Source of the DNA: a bacterium
GTDB lineage: Bacteria > RBG-13-66-14
Length of the DNA: 8,824 nt
Assembly (NCBI GenBank): GCA_026398675.1
Contig: JAPLSK010000163.1
Span: 1 to 8,824, forward strand
Direction: 5' to 3'
This document shows, piece after piece, positions 1-5,911 of this stretch. Position numbers and translations under genes: made by a program. The notes under the pieces were generated by a model. That model was given only the letters and a program-made list of their open reading frames with translations, did no database searches and was not told the origin of the DNA. How positions within the stretch are numbered: position 1 is the stretch's first letter; each line of letters begins with the position of its first letter.

Positions 1-1398
1 CGGCTGTTGGTGATGTTTTTCGCGCTGGCGCTGGCCGGGGCGGCCTCCGCCGGCGAGTGGCAGATCGAGACGGTGGACTCGGAGGGGGACGTGGGCAAGT
101 ACACCTCCCTGGCGCTGGAATCCTCTGGCCGCCCCCACATCTCGTATTACGGCGACGGTCATCTCAAATACGCCAGCTGGAACGGTAGCTCTTGGTGGAT
201 CGAGACGGTGGACTCGGTGGGAGACGTGTGCGAATACACCTCCCTGGCGCTGGATGATTCCGACTACCCCCACATCTCGTATGGCGGCGACGGTGCTCTA
301 AAATATGCTCGCTGGAACGGCAGCTCCTGGCAGATCCAGACCGTGGACTCGGACGGAGACGTAGGCGCGTACAGCTCTCTGGCGCTGGATGACTCCGACT
401 ACCCCCACATCTCGTATTACTATGCGAGCTACGATAGCATCAACGACGTGCGGTTCTCTCCCCGGGACGATTACGAGGCCCCTGTGCTCATCACCCCGGA
501 CCGGTATTCGCGGGGTTATCTTAAATACGCTCACTGGAACGGCAGCTCTTGGCAGATCCAGACCGTTGACTCAACATCCCCGGATGTAGGCATGTGGACC
601 TCCTTGGCGCTGGATTTTTCAGACCGTCCCAATATCTCTTACAACCTCTTGTACTGGGACGAATATGAACTTAGGCGTGGTGCCCTTAGATACGCCCGCT
701 GGAACGGAAGTTCCTGGCAGACATATGCAGTGGACATGGCAGGAGAGGTTGGCGAGTTCACCTCCCTGGCGCTGGATTCCGACGGTAACCCCCGCGTCTC
801 TTATTACGACGTGAAACACACTTCCCTGAAATACGCCCATTGGGAAGGCGGGCCGGGGGTGGAGGACGCGGAGCTTTCCGCGAACACCTGCGACGAGGGG
901 GTTCTGGTCGGCTGGACGATAACCGGCGATGTTCCGGCGAGCTTTACCGTCCTGCGCTCGGTGGGCGAAAGCGAACCGACGACGGTATCCGGGGCGCTGC
1001 CGGGAACGGCGGTGCGCTGGCTGGACACGAAAGCGGAGGCGGGAGTCGAGTATTGCTATTGGCTGGAGGCGGTCGAGGAGGACGGGACGGTCTCGCGCTT
1101 CGGCCCCACGGAGACGGTAACCTTCCCCGGAGCGGCGAGAGAGATTGACCTCGCCGTCTACCCCAGCCCGGCGAGCGGGTCTTTCACGATTGACTACACG
1201 CTGCCCGGAGACGGCCGGGTATCTATTTCGCTCTACGACCTCTCCGGGCGGCGGATTGCAACGGTTCTCGACGGGGAGATGACCGCCGGACGCCATGATT
1301 TTTCCTACGACGCCTCTGCGCTACCTCCCGGCGTGTACCTCGTCCGCCTGGCGACCGATTCCGGCTCCCTCACCCGGCGGGTGGTCGTCGCGCGGTAA
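1..1398 (+). CDS. Secreted five-repeat propeller-like protein with FN3-like domain and Por/T9SS-type C-terminal tail (5' end cut by window)
   Basis: The frame is open to the window edge, so the true start probably lies upstream. The first visible residues are a hydrophobic signal-peptide core ending in ASA before GEW. Numbering from the codon at position 7, about five repeats follow (residues 18-279), each of the form W-x-I-x-TVDS...VG-x-YTSLALD...PHISYY...LKYA-x-WNGSSW. SLALD/E recurs at residues 34, 79, 124, 199 and 253, and WNGSSW at 58, 103, 177 and 232. Repeat 3 carries an insertion of about 30 residues (140-170) and repeat 4 a shorter one. Residues about 284-375 look like an FN3-type domain. 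Residues 380-463 resemble a T9SS type A sorting or FlgD-like Ig domain: YPSPASGSFTI, then LYDLSGRRI, then PPGVYLVRL. The protein is inferred to be exported and surface-attached or released. The repeats suggest a five-bladed propeller, but ligand and activity are unknown. A hairpin and T-tract terminator follows the stop. Confidence 0.85.
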   Translation, partial: RLLVMFFALALAGAASAGEWQIETVDSEGDVGKYTSLALESSGRPHISYYGDGHLKYASWNGSSWWIETVDSVGDVCEYTSLALDDSDYPHISYGGDGALKYARWNGSSWQIQTVDSDGDVGAYSSLALDDSDYPHISYYYASYDSINDVRFSPRDDYEAPVLITPDRYSRGYLKYAHWNGSSWQIQTVDSTSPDVGMWTSLALDFSDRPNISYNLLYWDEYELRRGALRYARWNGSSWQTYAVDMAGEVGEFTSLALDSDGNPRVSYYDVKHTSLKYAHWEGGPGVEDAELSANTCDEGVLVGWTITGDVPASFTVLRSVGESEPTTVSGALPGTAVRWLDTKAEAGVEYCYWLEAVEEDGTVSRFGPTETVTFPGAAREIDLAVYPSPASGSFTIDYTLPGDGRVSISLYDLSGRRIATVLDGEMTAGRHDFSYDASALPPGVYLVRLATDSGSLTRRVVVAR

Positions 1399-1410
1399 TT
1401 TGTAATGTTC

Positions 1411-1442
1411 GTAGGGCGGGGTTTCCTAACCCCGCCGCTTTT
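1411..1442 (+). terminator. Rho-independent terminator-like hairpin after the secreted protein gene (also repeat copy)
   Basis: A perfect 9-bp stem, GGCGGGGTT (1415-1423) with AACCCCGCC (1428-1436), closes a TCCT loop and is followed by GCTTTTA. It begins 12 bases after the TAA at 1396-1398. The shape fits an intrinsic terminator. The same stem-loop recurs at 1574-1595, so it is also a member of an interspersed repeat family and may have been recruited as a terminator. Confidence 0.6.
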
Positions 1443-1470
1443 ACGTTCCCACCCTCGACCCTCACCCTAA

Positions 1471-1493
1471 CCCTCTCCCTGGAAGGGAGAGGG
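1471..1493. repeat. CCCTCTCCCT / AGGGAGAGGG hairpin repeat
   Basis: A perfect 10-bp inverted repeat (1471-1480 and 1484-1493) has a 3-base centre, GGA. It is preceded by CCCTCACCCTAA. Degenerate relatives occur at 1637-1657 and 1820-1842, each preceded by or including CCCTCACCCC. This pyrimidine/purine hairpin type is a common intergenic repeat in GC-rich genomes. No T-tract follows, so terminator function is doubtful. Confidence 0.65.
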
Positions 1494-1500
1494 GACAGGC

Positions 1501-1535
1501 GGCGGCCCGCAGAGGACTCGTCCTACGGGGCCGCC
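1501..1535. repeat. Nested hairpin GGCGGCCC / GGGCCGCC
   Basis: An 8-bp perfect outer stem (1501-1508 with 1528-1535) encloses a small inner inverted repeat, AGGA-CTCG-TCCT (1513-1524). CCTACGGG occurs at 1522-1529 and again at 1535-1542. No coding signal is present. It is one of several different stem-loops stacked in this intergenic region. Confidence 0.55.
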
Positions 1536-1565
1536 CTACGGGACCACCCGATAGCCTGCGAACAC

Positions 1566-1619
1566 AAATGTAGGGCGGGGTTTCCTAACCCCGCCGCTTT
1601 ATAAGGCAGCCCTCACCCC
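1566..1619. repeat. Composite hairpin repeat, copy A (short loop)
   Basis: The unit reads AAATGTAGGGCGGGG, then TTTCCTAA, then a 31-base 3' arm (1589-1619) that is identical in copy B at 1743-1773. The 9-bp stem is GGCGGGGTT (1574-1582) with AACCCCGCC (1587-1595) around a TCCT loop, followed by GCTTTAT. The core stem-loop is the same as at 1415-1436. It could act as a second terminator on the plus strand. Confidence 0.7.
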
Positions 1620-1636
1620 CATCCCCGTAAGGCAAG

Positions 1637-1657
1637 CCTTCTCCCACGGGGAGAGGG
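1637..1657. repeat. Imperfect CCTTCTCCC / GGGAGAGGG hairpin
   Basis: This is a 9-base inverted repeat with one mismatch (1637-1645 and 1649-1657). It is a degenerate relative of the perfect hairpin at 1471-1493. It lies just after CCCTCACCCCCATCC, part of the shared flank of the composite repeats. Confidence 0.5.
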
Positions 1658-1689
1658 GGTCGAAACAACCCTCACCCCGTCTTTCCCTT

Positions 1690-1773
1690 AAATGTAGGGC
1701 GGGGATTTTAACCGAGCGAAGCGAGCTATGCCCCCGGCAAATCCCCGCCGCTTTATAAGGCAGCCCTCACCCC
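1690..1773. repeat. Composite hairpin repeat, copy B (long loop)
   Basis: It has the same left arm as copy A (AAATGTAGGGCGGGG) and the same 31-base right arm (1743-1773), but the centre is different and longer. The stem is 11 bp perfect: GGCGGGGATTT (1698-1708) pairs with AAATCCCCGCC (1739-1749), around a 30-base loop containing GAGCGAAGCGAGC. The bases next to the GC core differ from copy A (ATTT/AAAT instead of TT/AA) but still pair, which points to a conserved structure rather than a conserved sequence. Confidence 0.7.
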
Positions 1774-1790
1774 GACCCGTCGGCGCGCCG

Positions 1791-1842
1791 CTCCCACTGG
1801 GAGAGGGAGAGCGCTCCGACCCTCACCCCAAAGGGGAGAGGG
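1791..1842. repeat. Two small hairpins of the CCCTC-type repeat family
   Basis: CTCCC-ACT-GGGAG lies at 1791-1803, next to the perfect palindrome CGGCGCGCCG at 1781-1790. CCCTCACCCC-AAA-GGGGAGAGGG (one mismatch) lies at 1820-1842. Both are degenerate relatives of the 1471-1493 hairpin. They sit 40-90 bases downstream of the minus-strand lipoprotein stop, but neither has a T-tract on the minus strand. Confidence 0.5.
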
Positions 1843-1881
1843 GTGATTATTTAGGGGCGGGGTTCACACCCGACCGCGGAA

Positions 1882-3105
1882 TCACGGCGCAACCGCATCC
1901 CCGGCGGACGGCCCGCCGCCCTCCGCTTCCTCCGTTTCCGGGACGACCACCTCGACGGGAACCTCGACCTCCGCCGGAACGGGTACGAGGAGCATCCCGA
2001 CGCCGTCGGCGGTGGTGACCAAAAGACCGCCGTCCGACGGGGTCAGCCCCTGCACCGGCTTTTCCGTCGCCCAGCGGTACACCTCCTCCCCCGAGGCCAG
2101 GTCCACCGCGGTCAGGTCCCCCTCGGCCTCGGCGATCCAGACCAGTCCGCCGGTGACCACGGGCGGCGCGAGGCAGATGGCCGCCGGTTCGAGAACCGGC
2201 CTTAGCACTCCGCTTTCGTCGGCCACGACGAGGGAGCGGTCGCGTCCCAGGAGCACCAGCCCCTCGGGTGCACAGGCCATCCCCGCGGGCGGCGCGGTCA
2301 GGGGCGTCGGGTAAAAGCGCGGCTCATCCTCACCCCGCGCGTACACGCCCAGCCGGCCGTCGCGGTCCAGCCAGGCCAGATTCCCATCGGCGGTCACCAC
2401 CGGCCCCGCCGCCGGCTCTCCGTCGAACCAGCACGTTTTTTCCCATGCGGGGCTCCAGAGGCCCGTGCCCTTGATTCCCTTCACTAGGAGCACCGGCTCG
2501 CCGTCCCACAGAACCGGCGGCCCGGCCAGCGGGCGGCCCGGCAGCTCGTGGACTTCCACCGGCTCGCCGTCGAGGGCGCTGAAGCGGGTGAGGTCGCGGC
2601 TCGAGAGGACCCAGACCCCTTCCTCGTCGGCGACCAGGGCCCGGGGTAGCTCCTCCAGGAGCTGCCGCCAGCGGCGCGTCCCGTCGAAGAGATCGAGGCA
2701 CCACAACTCCCCCAGGGGCAGGTCCAGCGCGATGTAAACCGCGTCTCCGACGATTTCCGGCGCGGCGGCCGGGGTGGCCGGGAGTGTCCAGGACCACAGC
2801 CGCTCGCCCGTCGCGGCGTCCAGGCCGAAGACACCGTGTTGCAGGCCGGCGTATACCGCCACCCCCCCCTGGACCGCCATCCCCCAGGGGCAGAGGTCGC
2901 TCTCGAAGCGCCAGGCCTCGACCAGCGGCGTTTCCGGGGCGGTCTCGGCGTGGAAGCTCCGCTCGAATCCGCCGCCGTAGCCCAGCCAGTGGCCCTGGTT
3001 CGAGGTGGGGGCCGCGCCGGTGAAGCTGTGCCCGCTGCACCCGGCGACGGCCAGGGCGAGGAACGGAGCCAGGGCGGTCAACCGGTTCAGGCGCATGGGT
3101 CTCAT
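1882..3105 (-). CDS. PQQ-type beta-propeller lipoprotein
   Basis: This is a 407-residue exported lipoprotein of unknown partner. The signal sequence MRPMRLNRL..FLALAVAGC has a lipobox V-A-G-C with the acylated Cys at residue 23. PQQ/BamB-like strands follow: VYAGLQHGVFGLDAATGERLWSW near 84-106 is a textbook PQQ blade, with others at VYIAL..LWCLDLFDGTRRW (123-146) and VWIAE..LTAVDLASGEEVYRW (322-345). The last 30 or so residues are Pro/Val/Glu-rich and probably disordered. The start at 3105 is chosen because it sits directly before the signal peptide with AGGGG 7 bases upstream; ATG 3096 is an alternative. A longer frame to 3216 would overlap the upstream gene and bury the signal peptide. It starts 10 bases after the DUF262 gene stop, so it is probably co-transcribed with it. 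A BamB-like scaffold or outer-membrane assembly role is possible but not shown. Confidence 0.85.
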   Translation of the reverse strand: MRPMRLNRLTALAPFLALAVAGCSGHSFTGAAPTSNQGHWLGYGGGFERSFHAETAPETPLVEAWRFESDLCPWGMAVQGGVAVYAGLQHGVFGLDAATGERLWSWTLPATPAAAPEIVGDAVYIALDLPLGELWCLDLFDGTRRWRQLLEELPRALVADEEGVWVLSSRDLTRFSALDGEPVEVHELPGRPLAGPPVLWDGEPVLLVKGIKGTGLWSPAWEKTCWFDGEPAAGPVVTADGNLAWLDRDGRLGVYARGEDEPRFYPTPLTAPPAGMACAPEGLVLLGRDRSLVVADESGVLRPVLEPAAICLAPPVVTGGLVWIAEAEGDLTAVDLASGEEVYRWATEKPVQGLTPSDGGLLVTTADGVGMLLVPVPAEVEVPVEVVVPETEEAEGGGPSAGDAVAP

Positions 3106-3115
3106 CCTACAACCC

Positions 3116-5233
3116 CTAACTTGTCCAATGCTGAGCGATGTACTGGTGCGCTTCGTCCATTTCGTAAGGTCGGGTGCTGTTGCCTGTGCGAACGTAAAAA
3201 TATTTCCGCTCGCCATCCGTTAAATAAATAGGAAATGGAGAACTATTCATGTCCACTCGACAAATGGTTTTTTCTTCAATTTTTTCAAATTCAACTGTGC
3301 AGTAATTCCGGGCGTTCTCCCCTAAAAACTTTGTAATAATTTCTGTCAGCTTAAGCTCAAATCCATCTCTATTCTGTTTCTTTAGTGTTTGGAAATCAAC
3401 CTCAATACCCACAAGTTCACCAGCATCCTCCACACCAATTAAAAGAGTACCGCCTTCGGAGTTTAAAAAACCGGCAATGGTCTTAACTACTACTTTTTCC
3501 AATGTATTGTTTTCTTCGTTTCGGCGGAGGTCGTAGCGCAGAGTTGATTTGAATTCCAGGGTCGGTCCTTCGGATTTTCGTAGAAGTTCAGTAAGAGTAG
3601 GCTTTGTGGATTTCGAAGGTTCGCGAAGAAGGCTATCCATGTAATCATTAATCGCTTGAGCAATCAAATCTCGGCGGACCTCTAAAAAACCTTTATAATT
3701 CTCAATGTGCCATAATTCTGGATCGTCCGGTATGAACTGAGCCCATAGAGCTTTGGGATATCGCTCTTCAATTTCCGGTAAATATTCCACGGGTAGACGG
3801 TTGTTAATTTCACGGTTCGTTTTCTCCGTAATAAATACGCGGTTAGCTATCTCGTTGACTATCTTTACATGAAGGTGGTTGTTGCCCTTGTACCCGCCTT
3901 CTTCATACAATCTCGATATAGGAAATACATGATGGCTTTGGATGGAATAACTCTTCCCAACGGAACGAGCCAATGGAAGCCCGTTAAACCAGTCCACCGC
4001 CCTGCGATATTTTGCCACAACATGAGCCATTCTGTAGAAGGGTTGTTGAATGGAGCGACCTTCTAAATCACCAGACTCTACTTTTATTCGACCTCGCTGC
4101 TCAATAACTTGCTTCTCTAGTTCTTCAAAAGGAAAATCGTTATTGGCTACGACAACGATATCATGATCCGTTTTTTCGTTCGGCGAACTGGAGTAACGAG
4201 CCCACATGTGGGCAGCGTAAAACCAGTGCAATGCTTGCTTTATTTCATTTTCCTTACTGAGAATGCCACCTCGCTTTACAATAAATGCAACGAGCGGAAT
4301 TAATACGAATAATGTGTTGAGGTCATCGGTACCGTTAATGTATGCGTGAGTAGGGAGAAGTTCGGTTAAATAATCAAGGGTTGCTGTAACCTGTTTCCAA
4401 CCTTTGATCAGCGTATCCTTATCTGTGTTGTGTATCTTGCTAAGCTCACCCCGCCAGTGTATAACCGCTGTCAAGCAGCGGACCATAAAACTCAGATCAA
4501 AGATGAATCCCTTTTTACTCAACCGATCAATCAGTTCCTTCATCTCCCTGCGGGCGGTTGTCCAGCGACCGGAAATGTGGGCTAGCGCCAGTTCCGCTTC
4601 TGTCAGCTTGGTTCCCTGGCTGTTAACTCGGTCAAAAACGTCTATTGCATCATCTACATCGGCTGTTATTGGTACCCTTAAATCGGGAAAATCTCTCTCT
4701 GCTATATTCAGTAAACGCTGATGGTTTTTACTGAAAGCGGAAACAAGGCTTTTTACCTCCTCGGTTGAATCCGAGGACATATCCAAGGCAATCACTACCG
4801 CGTCAACATTTCCCAAGAAAACCTCTTTAACACAGACCCATGACTTGTCTAAACTCATCACAGACACTTGATAGTAGCGGAATTCACTGGTTAAAAGGTT
4901 GAAGTACAGCTGCCGGGGATCATTTTCTATCTCAGTTTCTTTATAAAAGGGAGGGGGATTATCCTTGAGTAACATATATAGAGCGGTAAGCCGTTGTTGC
5001 CCGTCGAGAATCACCTGGTAAGTACCTCGTTGCTTCTGGGTGGTGGCATTAAAACCTTTCAAATCCGGTGGGGTTTGTGTTTCCCATATCAGAATAGATC
5101 CAATAGGGTACTCTTTAAAAAGTGATACCATCAGCTCTTTGGCTTGATCTAAGCGCCAGACGTATTCACGCTGAAACTCAGGAAGCACGATGTCTTGTGT
5201 TTGAATACGATCAATCAGAGTTCTGATCTTCAT
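3116..5233 (-). CDS. DUF262 (GmrSD-type) - HNH/DUF1524-like - Schlafen AlbA_2 fusion protein, putative defence nuclease
   Basis: This 705-residue protein has three recognisable parts. Residues 1-220 are DUF262: IVLPEFQREYVW (15-26), the hallmark ILDGQQRLTALY (75-86, proposed nucleotide-handling motif in GmrS-type proteins) and DRVNSQGTKLTEAEL (201-215). Residues about 425-500 hold a DUF1524/HNH-like nuclease core with HHVFP (434-438, the H-x-x-P signature) and NRVFITEKTNREINNRLP (464-481). Residues about 545-705 are an AlbA_2/Schlafen domain: EGPTLEFKST (555-564), the glycine loop NSEGGTLLIGVED (591-603) and VRTGNSTRPYEM (681-692). GmrSD, BrxU and SspE are known modification-sensing nucleases with the first two parts; the AlbA_2 addition is unusual. 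The gene is AT-rich unlike its neighbours and has its own candidate promoter, AAGGGG 5 bases before ATG, and no methylase nearby. Inferred role: horizontally acquired anti-phage effector. Substrate unknown. Confidence 0.88.
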   Translation of the reverse strand: MKIRTLIDRIQTQDIVLPEFQREYVWRLDQAKELMVSLFKEYPIGSILIWETQTPPDLKGFNATTQKQRGTYQVILDGQQRLTALYMLLKDNPPPFYKETEIENDPRQLYFNLLTSEFRYYQVSVMSLDKSWVCVKEVFLGNVDAVVIALDMSSDSTEEVKSLVSAFSKNHQRLLNIAERDFPDLRVPITADVDDAIDVFDRVNSQGTKLTEAELALAHISGRWTTARREMKELIDRLSKKGFIFDLSFMVRCLTAVIHWRGELSKIHNTDKDTLIKGWKQVTATLDYLTELLPTHAYINGTDDLNTLFVLIPLVAFIVKRGGILSKENEIKQALHWFYAAHMWARYSSSPNEKTDHDIVVVANNDFPFEELEKQVIEQRGRIKVESGDLEGRSIQQPFYRMAHVVAKYRRAVDWFNGLPLARSVGKSYSIQSHHVFPISRLYEEGGYKGNNHLHVKIVNEIANRVFITEKTNREINNRLPVEYLPEIEERYPKALWAQFIPDDPELWHIENYKGFLEVRRDLIAQAINDYMDSLLREPSKSTKPTLTELLRKSEGPTLEFKSTLRYDLRRNEENNTLEKVVVKTIAGFLNSEGGTLLIGVEDAGELVGIEVDFQTLKKQNRDGFELKLTEIITKFLGENARNYCTVEFEKIEEKTICRVDMNSSPFPIYLTDGERKYFYVRTGNSTRPYEMDEAHQYIAQHWTS

Positions 5234-5260
5234 CTCGACCCCTTTACCGGTTAGTAAATA

Positions 5261-5911
5261 TTAAGGCATTATACCTGCTATCGGGCAGGGGTGGCAACGG
5301 GGGTTCCGCTTGCGGCAGTGCTCCTTGCCCAGGCGGACGAAGAGGGCGTGGAGTTCGTTGTAAACCTGTGCGTCCCGGGGCAGATTGGCGGTGAAGAGCG
5401 CCGCCAGGTCGTCGTAACCCGCGCGGGCGTCGGCCCAGCCGTGCCGCTGCGCCACGCGCCGGGTGTAGGCGTCCACGACGAACACCGGCCGCTCCAGGGC
5501 GTATAAAAGAATCGAGTCGGCCGTCTCGGGGCCGATTCCCCGGAGGGCCAGGAGCTCTCCCCGCAGGGTTTGCGTGGGAACCGCTTCCAGCCGGGTGAAA
5601 TTCCCGCCGCAGCGCCCGTCGAGCCAGGAAAGGAGCAGCCGGAGCCGTTCCGCCTTCTGGCGGAAGAACCCCGCCGGGCGGACGATCGGCGCCAATTCCT
5701 CCTCCGGGAGCGCGCGGAGTTTGGCAAAATTTAGGTCCGTCGCCTCCCGCAGCGCCGCCAGCGCCCGCTCCACGTTCCCCCAGTTCGTGCTCTGGGTCAG
5801 CACCGCGCCCAGGCAGACCTCCAGCGGGGTTTCGCCGGGCCACCACCCCTGGGGGCCGAAGCGGGCCAGGAGCGCGCGGTATACTTCCAAAAAATCCGGG
5901 GCGCCGTCCAT
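5261..5911 (-). CDS. Endonuclease III-like HhH-GPD DNA glycosylase (COG2231-like)
   Basis: This 216-residue protein is an HhH-GPD superfamily DNA repair enzyme. It carries PGETPLEVCLGAVLTQSTNW (25-44), the helix-hairpin-helix LRGIGPETA (123-131) and VVDAYTRR (145-152), with D147 as the expected catalytic Asp. The Nth lysine of the hairpin (GRKTA in E. coli) is E129 here (GPETA), so the chemistry is more likely that of a monofunctional glycosylase, such as the 3-methyladenine type, than a classic AP lyase. The C-terminus has C199-x6-C206-x2-C209, the start of the Nth iron-sulphur ligand pattern, but the expected fourth Cys position is M215, one residue from the end. The ATG directly abuts the TAA of the upstream membrane gene with no clear ribosome binding site, suggesting translational coupling. 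Substrate not determinable from sequence. Confidence 0.85.
   Translation of the reverse strand: MDGAPDFLEVYRALLARFGPQGWWPGETPLEVCLGAVLTQSTNWGNVERALAALREATDLNFAKLRALPEEELAPIVRPAGFFRQKAERLRLLLSWLDGRCGGNFTRLEAVPTQTLRGELLALRGIGPETADSILLYALERPVFVVDAYTRRVAQRHGWADARAGYDDLAALFTANLPRDAQVYNELHALFVRLGKEHCRKRNPRCHPCPIAGIMP
5268..5297 (-). promoter_or_regulatory. Candidate sigma70-type promoter for the DUF262 fusion gene
   Basis: On the minus strand, TTGCCA (5292-5297, 5 of 6 to TTGACA) and a perfect TATAAT (5268-5273) are separated by 18 bases. The predicted start near 5261 gives a leader of about 27 bases to the ATG at 5233. It lies inside the last codons of the glycosylase gene (the ATA ATG codons form the -10). 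An exact TATAAT is unexpected in such GC-rich surroundings, though chance cannot be excluded. Confidence 0.5.

Larger units (their letters stand above)
1399..1881. other. Convergent intergenic region made almost wholly of hairpin repeats, no gene
   Basis: This 483-base gap lies between the stop of the plus-strand secreted protein and the stop of the minus-strand lipoprotein. Besides the hairpins listed separately, a weak bulged stem (CGGGGT-TCAC-ACCCG, 1858-1872) lies next to the lipoprotein stop. Open frames here, such as one at 1728-2018, run through the repeats and into the antisense of the lipoprotein, and look spurious. No tRNA or other structured RNA gene was recognised. Confidence 0.7.

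Noticed and set aside
1411..1872. CRISPR array
   Set aside because: The repeats are palindromic elements of different families, irregularly spaced with related flanks, and not uniform direct repeats with unique spacers. No cas gene is present.
1728..2018. 96-codon open frame on the plus strand
   Set aside because: It spans hairpin repeats and the antisense of the lipoprotein, and its Pro/Arg-rich product is typical of GC-rich shadow frames.
3106..3216. Longer N-terminus for the PQQ lipoprotein starting at 3216
   Set aside because: It would overlap the 3' end of the DUF262 gene by about 100 bases, lies in AT-rich sequence, and would bury the clear signal peptide and lipobox. ATG 3105 has a good ribosome binding site.
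3116..5233. Classic type I-III restriction system around the DUF262 gene
   Set aside because: No methylase, specificity subunit or helicase is present on either side; the neighbours are ordinary core genes.
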